Positions 36,061 through 45,536 of a stretch of DNA of 64,000 bases are shown here, in pieces. A program made the translations under genes and the position numbers. Origin of the DNA: Paenibacillus sp. OK003 (lineage in GTDB: Bacteria; Bacillota; Bacilli; Paenibacillales; Paenibacillaceae); contig NZ_FOBD01000015.1 of NCBI RefSeq assembly GCF_900109515.1, forward strand, positions 62,001 to 126,000, in the 5' to 3' direction. The number at the start of each line of letters is the position of its first letter. Position 1 is the first letter of the stretch. A model generated the notes under the pieces. The model had not been told where the DNA came from, did no database searches, and saw only the letters and a list, made by a program, of their open reading frames with translations.

Positions 36061-38748
36061 CTAGGTCTGATCCTGCTCAATCAATTCAATCCATTCGTTA
36101 TATTCCGTCTGTAATTTCGTATATTCATCCCGCAATTGGCGGTAATCTGTATTCAGTTGCTCCGCCTTCTCCTGCTCCATCTCACGTTCAACCTGCAGCA
36201 AACGTAACTGATTGGCCGCAAGTTCATACCGCTCACCGATATCCAGCAGTTCGTTTTCCATCGTCTGCTTTTCTTCGATTGCTTCCGCACGCTGCTGGGC
36301 AAGCTGCTGCCGCTCGTGTTCCAGCTCTTCTACCTTCTCCACACTGGCAGCACTTTCTTTCTGCCAGAGACTCAATTCATTCTCCAGTGTAGTCCATCGA
36401 TCTTGCCAGGACTGCTCCTGAGCCGCCCATTCATCTGCACGACGTTGCCAAACCTGATCTTGTTGTTCCGCATGTTGTTCTGCTTGTTCTACCTTGGAGC
36501 TTAGCTCAACTTCTCTAGCAGTCAGCTCTTGCAGGCGAGAGGAGAGCTCTGCCTGTTTGGCAGACAATTCTTCATGTTTAATCTGCCACTCAAGTGCTTC
36601 TTCTTCTGTCTGAGCCAGTAAGCTGCCTTGTTCATCGATCCGTTCAGATAGCCGATTGGCATTCTGCCTGGATTCTTCAAGCGCACGCATGATTTCTTTC
36701 TTTTCTTCGCTCATCTCATTCAGCTTGCGAGCATAGCCTTCTTCACGCTGCAGTGCATCACCATATTCCTTGCGGATTTGTTTATAATTTTCCTGCAGCT
36801 TGTTCAGTTCTTCACGTGCTTCATTCAATTCACCATCAAGCTCTTTATGTTGCAGCTCCAGACGACCGGCTTGTGCGATGTAACGTTCTGCTTCTTCGCT
36901 GGCGTGACGAGCTTCTTCTTTAACAACGGATAATTCATCATGAAGGGACTGCACACCGGACTCCAACGTTTCAGTTTGTTCTGCAGCTTCAAGTACCTGT
37001 GTCTCTAATTCACCGATCTCGATCAGACGTTGTTCAGCCTGCTCTTTCCAGGACTGCTCGCTCTGCGTCAGTGCACCGAGTTCATGTTGCAATGTGCGTA
37101 CTGCCGCATGGGCCTGCTCTAGCACTTTTTGCAGCCTGCGCTGCTCATCCTCGGACTTCACTTCGGCTTCACGAAGTTTCTTGAGTTCCTGTTCGAGCTG
37201 ACCGTGCTGCTCCTGTACTTTTCGCAGCTGTGCTGTCATAGAAGATTCACGTTCAACGGTCTCGTTATACTGCTGTTTCCATTGCTGTTCCGCTTCTCGG
37301 AAATGTTCGGCCTCAGCTTCTGTGTTGCGGAGTTGTTCAGTCAGCAGAGCACTATCCGCTTTTAGTTGTTCCAGCTGCTGCTCCAATTCCGTAATTCGAC
37401 GAAGCTGAACATCTTGCTCCTGTTTGTATACGGCTTGTTCATTGCGCAACGTTTCAGTTTGGCTACGCTCGTGTTGGAGCTGTTGCTCCTGATCCACAAC
37501 AACCTCTTGAGCCTTCTTGAGCTGCTTACGCACCTCGGCTAATTGGCCTTCAACATCGGCTAAGCGCGATTTAGCCTGTTTACGTTCTTCTTCCAGCAAA
37601 ATCTCAGCAGTTACCGCAGCTTCGCTCGCCTGAGTCTGGGCCGCTTCATGGATTTGCTGAATCTGCTCTTCATAGGCCGCTTCTTTTTTCATCCATTCCA
37701 ATTCGGCCTGTTCGGAAGACTCCTTGAACGTTGCATTCAGCTGTTCAATCTCAGCCAGTCGCTTCTGCTCTGCTTGTTGCTGCAGTGCGGCTCGTTCTTC
37801 TTTTGCCTTTTCAGTCAGTTCTTGAGCTTGATTCACGCCAGCTTGCTCTGCCTGCTGTATACGCTGCTCCATCTCGGATTGAAGTTCAAGGTATTGTAGC
37901 TGGGCTTCTTCCTGAACCTTTTGCAATTGGGCCTCGGCTTGTTCCAATTCAGACAAAATTGCCGCTTCGGCTTGTTCCTTCGCCGTTTGTACTTGCTGTG
38001 CGGCTTGAACCTCAATTTTTTGACGTTCTGCCAAGGCCCGAGCTTCGGCTTCTTTCAGTTGGGCTGCCATCTTATCCTGCAGCTCCTTGTATTGTGCAGC
38101 CGCTTTGGCTTGTGCTTGCTGCAACTCATTTGCGGAACGTGCCTGTGCTTCCTTCAGCTGGGCTGCCGCCTGAGTCTGTGCATTCTTCATTTGATTCGCT
38201 GCTTTTTCTTCTGCTTCTTTCAGACGAGCCTGCGCCTTCTCCTCAGCCGCTTTCAGCTGCGCCGCAGTTTGAGCCTGAAGCTTTTGCTCTCGACCTGCTG
38301 CCTGAGCGCGTTCCTGCTCCAGCAATGTATTCAGCTTAGCTATTTCAGCCTGCTGATCCTTCTGCAGCTTCGCGATGGCTTGTTCTGCCTCAGCCTTAAG
38401 CTTCGTTGCTTCAGCTAGTGCTTGGTCACGGCGTTCCAGTTCCTGCTGATGTTCATTTTGTATGGCATTCAACCGATTGAGTTCATTTCTCATTTCGGTA
38501 CGTTCACCGGTCAGCATTTTCAGCTCATTTCGAATTTCCTGAGTCTGAAGAGACTGCTCAGCCATATGTACAGCTGCGAGAACTGCAATACGCGGGGTAT
38601 CCAGTCGGGAATGATGTTTGGAGATGGCGCTCATTCGCTCATCCACCAGGTTAGCTACTTGTTTCATATAGTCGGCACTGCTGCCAACCAGTTTATAGGA
38701 AGTCCCGTAGATCTCTACGGTGACGCGTGTACGATCAGGTGTAGTCAC
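36061..38748 (-). CDS. zapA: ZapA-domain protein with giant coiled-coil extension
   Basis: 895 residues. Residues 1-85 form a ZapA domain (RVTVEIYGTSYKLVG, then KQVANLVDERM and LDTPRIAVLAAVHMAEQ), which normally makes up almost the whole protein (85-100 aa) and bundles FtsZ. The remainder is one nearly continuous coiled coil rich in Glu, Gln, Ala and Leu. It includes a repeat-rich stretch (about 160-260) built on AQLKEAEARA-like units, and ends EWIELIEQDQT. The GTG at 38748 has AAGGAGG 8 bases upstream. The position after pheST matches zapA in Bacillus. No frameshift or stop is seen, so the fusion looks genuine. Confidence 0.88.
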   Translation of the reverse strand: MTTPDRTRVTVEIYGTSYKLVGSSADYMKQVANLVDERMSAISKHHSRLDTPRIAVLAAVHMAEQSLQTQEIRNELKMLTGERTEMRNELNRLNAIQNEHQQELERRDQALAEATKLKAEAEQAIAKLQKDQQAEIAKLNTLLEQERAQAAGREQKLQAQTAAQLKAAEEKAQARLKEAEEKAANQMKNAQTQAAAQLKEAQARSANELQQAQAKAAAQYKELQDKMAAQLKEAEARALAERQKIEVQAAQQVQTAKEQAEAAILSELEQAEAQLQKVQEEAQLQYLELQSEMEQRIQQAEQAGVNQAQELTEKAKEERAALQQQAEQKRLAEIEQLNATFKESSEQAELEWMKKEAAYEEQIQQIHEAAQTQASEAAVTAEILLEEERKQAKSRLADVEGQLAEVRKQLKKAQEVVVDQEQQLQHERSQTETLRNEQAVYKQEQDVQLRRITELEQQLEQLKADSALLTEQLRNTEAEAEHFREAEQQWKQQYNETVERESSMTAQLRKVQEQHGQLEQELKKLREAEVKSEDEQRRLQKVLEQAHAAVRTLQHELGALTQSEQSWKEQAEQRLIEIGELETQVLEAAEQTETLESGVQSLHDELSVVKEEARHASEEAERYIAQAGRLELQHKELDGELNEAREELNKLQENYKQIRKEYGDALQREEGYARKLNEMSEEKKEIMRALEESRQNANRLSERIDEQGSLLAQTEEEALEWQIKHEELSAKQAELSSRLQELTAREVELSSKVEQAEQHAEQQDQVWQRRADEWAAQEQSWQDRWTTLENELSLWQKESAASVEKVEELEHERQQLAQQRAEAIEEKQTMENELLDIGERYELAANQLRLLQVEREMEQEKAEQLNTDYRQLRDEYTKLQTEYNEWIELIEQDQT

Positions 38749-38794
38749 AGTTGTGCCCTCCTTCAAGTCTGTATGTTGATTCTAAGCTGTAAAA

Positions 38795-38843
38795 CAAAAA
38801 AAGTCACATCGATCCTCTAATGCTAAGGATTCGATGTGACTTC
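38795..38843 (-). terminator. Terminator of pheST
   Basis: AAGTCACATCGA / TCGATGTGACTT perfect stem with inner ATCCT/AGGAT, followed by TTTTTTTG on the minus strand. It separates pheT from zapA. Confidence 0.85.
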
Positions 38844-38886
38844 AAGCAATTCCTGCTAATCTTTGTTCAAAAAATTGACTTATGTT

Positions 38887-41340
38887 CTATTTACGCAATT
38901 CGGCTCCAAATTGCTCCTCCAGACGAGCAACAACACGAGCATGAACCTCGGTAATTTCCTCATCCGTCAATGTGCGTTCACGGTTGCGATATACGAGAGC
39001 CATCGCTACGCTCTTCTTGTCTTCACCGAGCTTGCTGCCTGTGAACACGTCGAATACCTGTACCGTTTGCAGCAGCTCACCAGCAGATTCACGAATCGCA
39101 CGCAGCATATCCCCAGCTTCGATATCTTTACTTACAACAACAGCGATATCCCGCTCAACTGCTGGGAAACGCGGAAGCTCACGATAACGGATATCCGCAT
39201 CCGCTTCACTATAGATGGCTTCGAGCGCAATCTCCGCGAGATATACATCGTTCAAATCATACTGCTGCTGCAGTTCAGGATGCAATTGACCCATCGTACC
39301 AATCAGTTTACCCTCTCCGCCATCTTTTGCATCCAGGTATACCGATGCGGAGCGACCAGGATGGAAACCTTCTGGACTGTTTGCCACCAGGCGAATGCGC
39401 TGCTCCAGACCCACATAGGCGAACAGGTTTTCAAGTGCACCTTTCAAATCGAAGAAGTCCACTTTCTCTGCTCCCACATTCCACTGCTGGGATGCACGGT
39501 TTCCGGTGAGCAACAAGCTCAGGACCGGAATTTCATGCGGTTGCTTCGTAAGCTTTTCTTCATCAGTGAAGAATACACTGCCTACTTCAAATACAGCCAG
39601 TGAATCATGCTTGCGGTTCATGTTATACACGGTTGCATCCAGCATTTGCGGCAAAATGCTCGTGCGAAGCACGCTGCGATCCTCACTCATCGGCATAGCC
39701 AGCTTCACGGCTTTACTGCCTTCTGTCAGAGCAGGGAACAAGGATACTTTATCCGGGTGTACAAATGAATAGCTGATCATTTCCTGCCAGCCACTACCTG
39801 CAAACAAACCACGAATGGTACGGCGCATTGCTTGCGAACGCGTGTAAGCACCCGGTGTTGTTGGTCCTTCGATCAATGTAGTTGGAATATTGTCGTATCC
39901 GTACAGACGGGCAATCTCTTCAAACAGATCCACATCAAGTGTAATATCCCCTCTGCGGCTAGGCACTTCAACATCTAGCAGACCCTGCTGCGCATCACCA
40001 CACGCAAAGTGCAAACGAGCGAAGATGGTTTTCACTTCAAGAAGGGACAACTCAGTTCCCAGATAGCGATTCAGTTTATCCAGCGACAGCTGCACAATAT
40101 GTTTATCCGCTGCGGCTGTTCCAGCTTCCACGATCCCCTGATGAACTTCGCCTTCCGCATAACGCTGGATCAATTCAGCCGCACGGTTCAATGCCGTAAT
40201 GACAGCAGCCGGATCGACTTCCTTCTCAAAACGCATGCTCGCTTCGGAACGCAGCCCCAGTTGGCGCGACGTTTTCCGAACGGTTCCGCCGTCGAACTTG
40301 GCGGATTCCAGCAACAGATTCACTGTGGTTTCCGTTACCTCGGAATTTTCGCCACCCATAACACCCGCGATGGCTACCGGTTTCACGCCATCGGTAATGA
40401 GCAGCATATGCGGCTCCAGCTTGCGCTCCTGGCTATCCAACGTCACGATCGTTTCGCCTTCTTTGGCCATTCTCACCTCAATGTGGCCCTTCTCCAGCTT
40501 ATCTGCGTCAAAAGCATGCAGCGGCTGTCCGTATTCCAGCATCACATAGTTCGTGATGTCAACGATATTATTGATCGGACGGATGCCAGCGGCCATCAAA
40601 CGGTTTTGCATCCACTGCGGGGAAGCTCCCAGCTTGATCCCAGTTACATTGCGGGCTGCATAATGAGTGCATTGTTCGCCAGCCGTAATCTCAACCGAGA
40701 TATGATTCGCAGCCGCATCACCGATTTCCACCAACGTTTGAGTTGGATCAGGCAGCTTCACTTCACGACCGAGAATTGCCCCTACTTCATAAGCTGCACC
40801 CAGCATGCTCAGACAGTCGGAGCGGTTCGGTGTCAGGTCCAGTTCAAGGACATGATCGTCGAGACCAAGCACTTGGCTGATTGGTGTGCCAATTTCCGTT
40901 TGTGCCGGCAGTACGAGAATGCCTTCCTGTTGGTCCTTCGGCAGCAACTTGTCGTTCATGCCCAGTTCTTTGGCAGAGCAGATCATGCCAAGGGATACCA
41001 CGCCGCGCAGCTTGGCTTTTTTGATATCGAGTCCACCAGGGAGCTTCGCTCCTACCAGGGCAACGACTACCTTTTGACCGGCATCCACATTTTTCGCACC
41101 ACACACGATCTGCAGATCTTCTTCCTGTCCGGCATCAATCACACATACATTCAGCTTATCCGCGTCAGGGTGCTTCTCCTTGCTCTTCACGTAACCGACA
41201 ACCACGTTGTTCACGCCCTGGTTCCGGTTCTCCACTACATCAATCTCAACCCCCGCACGGGTGAATTTCTCTGCCAACTCCTGCGGTTCCACGCCTTCCA
41301 GCGCGATATAATCAGACAGCCAATCTGTCGATACTCTCAT
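38887..41340 (-). CDS. pheT: Phenylalanyl-tRNA synthetase beta subunit
   Basis: 817 residues, the usual length. N-terminal EMAP/OB tRNA-binding part (about 40-150, HPDADKLNVC), B3/B4 editing domain with the conserved IVDITNYVMLEYGQPLHAFD, B5 domain, class II-like core, and C-terminal ferredoxin-fold anticodon domain (YRELPRFPAVERDIAVVV). With PheS it forms the alpha2-beta2 enzyme. It lies 72 bases after pheS in the T-box-controlled operon. Confidence 0.97.
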   Translation of the reverse strand: MRVSTDWLSDYIALEGVEPQELAEKFTRAGVEIDVVENRNQGVNNVVVGYVKSKEKHPDADKLNVCVIDAGQEEDLQIVCGAKNVDAGQKVVVALVGAKLPGGLDIKKAKLRGVVSLGMICSAKELGMNDKLLPKDQQEGILVLPAQTEIGTPISQVLGLDDHVLELDLTPNRSDCLSMLGAAYEVGAILGREVKLPDPTQTLVEIGDAAANHISVEITAGEQCTHYAARNVTGIKLGASPQWMQNRLMAAGIRPINNIVDITNYVMLEYGQPLHAFDADKLEKGHIEVRMAKEGETIVTLDSQERKLEPHMLLITDGVKPVAIAGVMGGENSEVTETTVNLLLESAKFDGGTVRKTSRQLGLRSEASMRFEKEVDPAAVITALNRAAELIQRYAEGEVHQGIVEAGTAAADKHIVQLSLDKLNRYLGTELSLLEVKTIFARLHFACGDAQQGLLDVEVPSRRGDITLDVDLFEEIARLYGYDNIPTTLIEGPTTPGAYTRSQAMRRTIRGLFAGSGWQEMISYSFVHPDKVSLFPALTEGSKAVKLAMPMSEDRSVLRTSILPQMLDATVYNMNRKHDSLAVFEVGSVFFTDEEKLTKQPHEIPVLSLLLTGNRASQQWNVGAEKVDFFDLKGALENLFAYVGLEQRIRLVANSPEGFHPGRSASVYLDAKDGGEGKLIGTMGQLHPELQQQYDLNDVYLAEIALEAIYSEADADIRYRELPRFPAVERDIAVVVSKDIEAGDMLRAIRESAGELLQTVQVFDVFTGSKLGEDKKSVAMALVYRNRERTLTDEEITEVHARVVARLEEQFGAELRK

Positions 41341-41412
41341 GGACGTTCACTTCCTAATCTATGAATTGGTGTTGCAAATGAAGGGCGTTCGCCCTGTATG
41401 CGACTTCGGTAA

Positions 41413-42447
41413 TTACAGTCGTCCAAATTGTTTCAGGAACGCCATATCACTGTTGTAGAAATGACGAATATCATCAATGCCGTATTTCAGCATGGCGATA
41501 CGCTCTACGCCCATTCCGAATGCAAACCCACTGTATTTCTCCGGTTCATAGCCGCCCATCTCAAGCACTTTCGGGTGAACCATGCCGCCGCCCAAAATCT
41601 CAAGCCAACCTGTCTGTTTACATACCCGGCAGCCACTGCCACCACATTGCACACAAGTCACATCCACTTCAGCACTTGGCTCGGTGAACGGGAAGAAGCT
41701 TGGACGGAGGCGAATTTCAGTGTGTGAACCGAACATTTCGCGTACGAATTGCAGCAAGGTGCCTTTCAGATCACTCATGCGAATGTTCTCGCTAATAACC
41801 AAACCCTCAACCTGATTGAACTGGAACGAATGCGTCGCATCGTCATCGTCACGACGGTATACTTTACCCGGACAGATGACTTTAACAGGCACTTCTCCTT
41901 TCATGCTTTGCATGGTCCGAACCTGAACCGGTGACGTATGCGTACGCATCAGCAGATCTTCTGTTACATAGAAAGAATCCTGCATATCACGTGCCGGGTG
42001 GTTCTTCGGCAGATTCAGTGCTTCGAAGTTGTAATAATCCATTTCAACCTCAGGACCTTCCGCTATGCGGTATCCCATACCGATGAAAATATCTTCGATT
42101 TCCTGTACCACTTTGGTCAGTGGATGCAGTCCGCCTTGACGTCCGCGACGTCCTGGCAGGGTCACATCAATTTTTTCGGATTGTAGGCGTTTCGTCGTCT
42201 CTTCCTTCTGGAACTGCTCCTGCTTGCTGTCAATAACTTCTTCAATAGCACCGCGAACATCATTGGCAACCTGACCGATCACTGGACGTTCCTCTGCACT
42301 AAGCGCACCCATTCCGCGCAAAATCTCGGTCAATGCACCCTTTTTCCCCAAATACTTTACACGCAGATCACTCAGCGTCTGTGGATCATTCACGCCAGAC
42401 AGTTGCTCCAGCGCTTCGATCTTTAATGCCTCCAAACGTTCTTTCAT
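41413..42447 (-). CDS. pheS: Phenylalanyl-tRNA synthetase alpha subunit
   Basis: 344 residues. N-terminal coiled coil, then the class II catalytic core with HPLTKVVQEIEDIF, THTSPVQVRTM, FHQ-like FQFNQVEGLVI and the C-terminal SGFAFGMGVERIAMLKYGI motif 3. A zinc-ribbon-like insert reads CVQCGGSGCRVCKQTGW. It provides the phenylalanine-activating site. AAAGGGGG precedes the ATG. First gene of pheST behind a T-box leader. Confidence 0.97.
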   Translation of the reverse strand: MKERLEALKIEALEQLSGVNDPQTLSDLRVKYLGKKGALTEILRGMGALSAEERPVIGQVANDVRGAIEEVIDSKQEQFQKEETTKRLQSEKIDVTLPGRRGRQGGLHPLTKVVQEIEDIFIGMGYRIAEGPEVEMDYYNFEALNLPKNHPARDMQDSFYVTEDLLMRTHTSPVQVRTMQSMKGEVPVKVICPGKVYRRDDDDATHSFQFNQVEGLVISENIRMSDLKGTLLQFVREMFGSHTEIRLRPSFFPFTEPSAEVDVTCVQCGGSGCRVCKQTGWLEILGGGMVHPKVLEMGGYEPEKYSGFAFGMGVERIAMLKYGIDDIRHFYNSDMAFLKQFGRL

Positions 42448-42482
42448 GTGTAAATGCCCCCTTTATGTGGTGTTAAAGCAAC

Positions 42483-42790
42483 AAAAAAAGGCCTTCTCTC
42501 CCCTGAAGGGACGAAAAGACCGTGGTACCACCCTTGTTAGACATTCAGTGCTGCCCGGCCCTTCCGGCCTGCAACATGTTTGCCTCACTCTATACGGAAT
42601 AACGACCGTTAACCGTTACCCCCTACTAACTCCTGCAATGAATTGCAAGATATGGTTCAGGGAACCGCTCCGGAGTGAATTTCAGCAGCCTTGTTCTATA
42701 GAAACGCTCTCAATCTACGGCGCTTCCTCCCTGTCCAGAGGCACTGCTTACTTGTCTCCATCATCACGTTTGCATGTCAGATAAACCTTC
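42483..42790 (-). promoter_or_regulatory. T-box leader (Phe) of pheST
   Basis: On the minus strand AAGGGTGGTACCACGG (T-box core, about 42520-42536) is followed by the terminator GGTCTTTTCGTCCCTTC / GGGGAGAGAAGGCC plus seven T (42483-42521). Upstream, GATGATGGAGACAAGTAAGC fits the start of stem I. Uncharged tRNA-Phe should promote antitermination. The specifier triplet was not assigned. Confidence 0.92.
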
Positions 42791-42906
42791 AAATTTACTG
42801 ATGATCGTCCATTATTATATGCAAAATCGCTCGAAATAGCAAGCCGTAAAGCCGCATGATCAAATGTTAAGCCAAAAAGTAAAACAGCATAAGCTTCGTC
42901 AATCGA

Positions 42907-44799
42907 TTACTTCTGTTTTCGCAGCTCGTGCAGCTGTTTCAAACGACGCTGAATTTCCCGAACCTCGGCAATTTCAGCCGCCCGTTCAATTACATCATCA
43001 GGCTTAGTCAACACATCATTGCTCGCGCTGTTCATGGGAGATAACAACTCAGATAAACGCATTTCAAGCCGCAGCCGTTCATCATCTGACTCCCTGACCT
43101 CAAGGGCGGACTCTCGCAGTTTGATGGATTGCTCCCAGTCCTCCACTCCGCCTTCATACAGTGTAGCCTTCCCACCGGGTTCTAAATCAAGCAAACGGCT
43201 GGCGAGTACTTTGGTCAACATACGGTCATGGGATACGAGTACCAGTGCTCCGGATGCCTGCTTCAATATATTCTCCATCACTTCCTGGGTGTCAATATCC
43301 AAATAGTTCGTCGGTTCATCCAACACCAGCACGTTAGCTCCCCCGAAGTACAACCGCAGGAATGCAACTCTGCACTTCTCTCCCATACTCAAATCCCCAA
43401 TACGCTTGAACACATCATCTCTTGAGAATAAAAAGCATCCGAGAATGGTGCGTGCAGCACTTTGTGTCATGGATGGAAGACTGAGCAAACTGTCCAGAAG
43501 CGTCTCTCTTTCCGGTAACCCCTCAAGCTCTTGCGAAAAATAACCGATCTTCAGCTGTGGATGACGTGTCACTTTGCCCTGGGATGGTTCCAGCTCTCCA
43601 ATCATCAGTTTGAGCAGTGTCGTCTTGCCTGTGCCATTCAGACCACGTACGGCAAGACGATCTCCACGTTCGACTGCAATCCGGAGATTGTGAAGCAATG
43701 TCGGGCTTTCCGGATAACAAAAGCTAACGTCTTCCAGTGCAAGAAGCTGGCGGGCAGCCAGTGTATTCACCTGCAGCTCCATGTTCAATTTTGCAGCTTC
43801 GCGGGGTTTATCCACGCGTTCCTTCTCCAAGCGCTCCAGTTGCTTTTGCTTGGCATGGTAGCGGGAAATGTTCTTGTTGGCTTTCGCTTTGTAAAAGCTC
43901 TGAGTTATTTTCACTTCCACATCGCTTGCTGAATTATGAGCCTGATGAAACCACTGCTGATAATTGCGGATCGTCTCTTCTAGCGCTTTACGTTCCAGCT
44001 CCTGCTTGCGATAGGTTGCTTCCTGCTCACGCAATTCCCGTTCCTTATGGCCTTTGTAATCCGTGTAGCCGCCCTTATATTTGGTTAGTGCATCCGGGCT
44101 AAACTCGATGACACCCGTTGCGACCTCATCAATAAAGGTCCGATCATGAGAGACAAACAACAATGTTCCAGCATAGGCCGAAAGCCATTCTTCAAGCCAG
44201 CGCATACTCTCTTCATCCAGATGATTCGTCGGTTCATCCAAAATCAGAAATTTGGGTTTACTGACCAATAGTCCTGCGAGACGGGCCTTCGTTTTTTGCC
44301 CACCACTCAAAGAATGATATGGCCGACTCCAATGTTCCGACGATAACCCCAGACGCCTCAGTACCTTCTCTACCTCAGTCTCCCACATATACCCGTTCAA
44401 TTGCTCATATTGCTCCATCGCTATCGTATAAGCTTCGAGCAGCCGCTGCTCATCTGCCGCTCCACTGTTGCTCATCCGTTGTTCCAGTAATTCCAGGTCA
44501 CGTTTTACTTCGTAAATCCGTCCACTTTCCTGCCGGACAGCCTCAAGCACATTCATCTCAGGCTTGATCAAGGAGCCCTGGCGCATGAAACCCCACTCCT
44601 GCTGGGGAATGTGTCGTTCGATGCGTCCACCGCCCTCTTCTTCTCCAAGAATGATGCGTAATAAGGTGGTCTTGCCACAACCGTTGCGACCTAGAATGGC
44701 GAGCCGCTCCCCTTCATTTATTTCGAGATTCAATCCTGCAAACAACTCATTTCCGTTCCACTCTTTCGATACTTCATGTAGGCGTACCATTGTCATCAT
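42907..44799 (-). CDS. ABC-F family ATPase (ribosome-protection type candidate)
   Basis: 630 residues, two ATP-binding cassettes and no membrane domain. ABC1: LGRNGCGKTTLL, signature LSGGQKTKA, Walker B FLILDEPTNHLD. ABC2: RGLNGTGKTTLL, atypical signature LSMGEKCRV, VLVLDEPTNYLD. A charged inter-domain linker (about 245-345) should reach the ribosomal P/E sites. A C-terminal coiled coil follows (RLRLEMRLSELL). Either an antibiotic-resistance ABC-F or a housekeeping YfmR/YdiF-like factor. The long attenuator-like leader favours an inducible resistance role. Confidence 0.85.
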   Translation of the reverse strand: MMTMVRLHEVSKEWNGNELFAGLNLEINEGERLAILGRNGCGKTTLLRIILGEEEGGGRIERHIPQQEWGFMRQGSLIKPEMNVLEAVRQESGRIYEVKRDLELLEQRMSNSGAADEQRLLEAYTIAMEQYEQLNGYMWETEVEKVLRRLGLSSEHWSRPYHSLSGGQKTKARLAGLLVSKPKFLILDEPTNHLDEESMRWLEEWLSAYAGTLLFVSHDRTFIDEVATGVIEFSPDALTKYKGGYTDYKGHKERELREQEATYRKQELERKALEETIRNYQQWFHQAHNSASDVEVKITQSFYKAKANKNISRYHAKQKQLERLEKERVDKPREAAKLNMELQVNTLAARQLLALEDVSFCYPESPTLLHNLRIAVERGDRLAVRGLNGTGKTTLLKLMIGELEPSQGKVTRHPQLKIGYFSQELEGLPERETLLDSLLSLPSMTQSAARTILGCFLFSRDDVFKRIGDLSMGEKCRVAFLRLYFGGANVLVLDEPTNYLDIDTQEVMENILKQASGALVLVSHDRMLTKVLASRLLDLEPGGKATLYEGGVEDWEQSIKLRESALEVRESDDERLRLEMRLSELLSPMNSASNDVLTKPDDVIERAAEIAEVREIQRRLKQLHELRKQK

Positions 44800-45136
44800 G
44801 AGGCCTCATCCTTCCTGCAATTCAAAATAAAAAAACCGCTGGCATCAGCCGGCGGTAGGCAATTCAGGATTGGATAAAGCGTCAAAAAACAAGCATAAGA
44901 TACCCCACGGTATGAACAAAGAACCCTTAAAAGGGTACACACAAGCAAAGCCAGAACAGCCTGCCTGTTTCCATACCTGATCCCATAGCTGAATTTGGAC
45001 ACACGAATCCCCTCATTGCTCAGCCGCTTTTTGGCTGACTGCGTCAATACACTCTCTGCAGTTACTGGGGTTCAATTCATGTGTTTTACTTCATGGGACG
45101 TATGGTTACCTCTCATTCATATGTAGTATCAATTTC
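44800..45136 (-). promoter_or_regulatory. Attenuator-like leader of the ABC-F gene
   Basis: About 330 bases from the predicted start near 45136. It contains mini-ORFs near the 5' end (ATGAATGAGAGGTAA, ATGAAGTAA, ATGAATTGA). A hairpin pair follows, ACCCTTTTAAGGGT and ATACC-GTGG-GGTAT (about 44900-44935), with TTTTTT after it. A terminator CCGC.GGC/GCC.GCGG plus seven T (44828-44855) lies just ahead of the ribosome binding site. An 83-codon frame from a TTG at 45047 runs through and stops overlapping the ABC-F ATG. This resembles ribosome-mediated attenuation of inducible ABC-F genes. Confidence 0.6.
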
Positions 45137-45142
45137 TCCGTT

Positions 45143-45170
45143 ATTGTACCAGATGATGGGGAAAAAGCAA
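45143..45170 (-). promoter_or_regulatory. Promoter of the ABC-F gene
   Basis: Minus-strand TTGCTT and TACAAT with a 16-base spacer and an extended -10 (TGGTACAAT). Confidence 0.6.
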
Positions 45171-45228
45171 AGGTTTTGAATTTCAATCTCTCCATTCAAT
45201 ATAACTTTTGGTGAGTTTATTTCAGAAA

Positions 45229-45260
45229 AAAAAGAAAAACCCTTGTGTCCACAAGGGTTT
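45229..45260 (-). terminator. Terminator of the tRNA transcript
   Basis: AAACCCTTGTG/CACAAGGGTTT stem followed by TTCTTTTTT, about 20 bases after tRNA-Gly. Confidence 0.8.
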
Positions 45261-45278
45261 CGGATGTTGCATTAATTA

Positions 45279-45349
45279 AGCGGGTGATGGGAATCGAACC
45301 CACGCTATTAGCTTGGAAGGCTAAAGTTCTACCATTGAACTACACCCGC
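45279..45349 (-). tRNA. tRNA-Gly (anticodon TCC)
   Basis: 71 bases. The 7-bp acceptor stem GCGGGTG/CACCCGC, D arm GTTC...GAAC, anticodon loop CTTCCAA in stem TTAGC/GCTAA, and T arm GTGGG-TTCGATT-CCCAT all pair. Discriminator T; CCA is not encoded. Confidence 0.95.
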
Positions 45350-45360
45350 GCGAATGACGA

Positions 45361-45434
45361 TCGGGACGACACGATTTGAACATGCGACCCCCTGGTCCCA
45401 AACCAGGTGCTCTACCAAGCTGAGCTACGTCCCG
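45361..45434 (-). tRNA. tRNA-Pro (anticodon TGG)
   Basis: 74 bases. Acceptor CGGGACG/CGTCCCG, D arm GCTC...GAGC, anticodon stem CCTGG/CCAGG with loop TTTGGGA, and T arm GCATG-TTCAAAT-CGTGT all pair. Discriminator A; CCA is not encoded. It is transcribed together with tRNA-Gly, 11 bases downstream. Confidence 0.95.
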
Positions 45435-45473
45435 TCAAGTTCCGAGGAACATTAACATGAATTTTACAAAATT

Positions 45474-45502
45474 AATATAACATGATCATCCAATGCTTGC
45501 AA
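45474..45502 (-). promoter_or_regulatory. Promoter of the tRNA-Pro/tRNA-Gly unit
   Basis: Minus-strand TTGCAA and TATATT separated by 17 bases with an extended -10 TG, about 40 bases before tRNA-Pro. Confidence 0.65.
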
Positions 45503-45536
45503 CTTCTTTTTACCATTTCGCCCCAAACCTTTCGAA

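Noticed and set aside
40009..41364. 451-codon plus-strand open frame
   Set aside because: It is antisense to pheT, has no ribosome binding site and no protein-like composition; it is a shadow of the real gene.
44796..45047. 83-codon minus-strand frame in the ABC-F leader
   Set aside because: TTG start with only a weak GAGAG upstream, and the frame runs through two terminator-like hairpins. I treat it as part of the regulatory leader rather than as a separate protein gene, although leader translation is possible.
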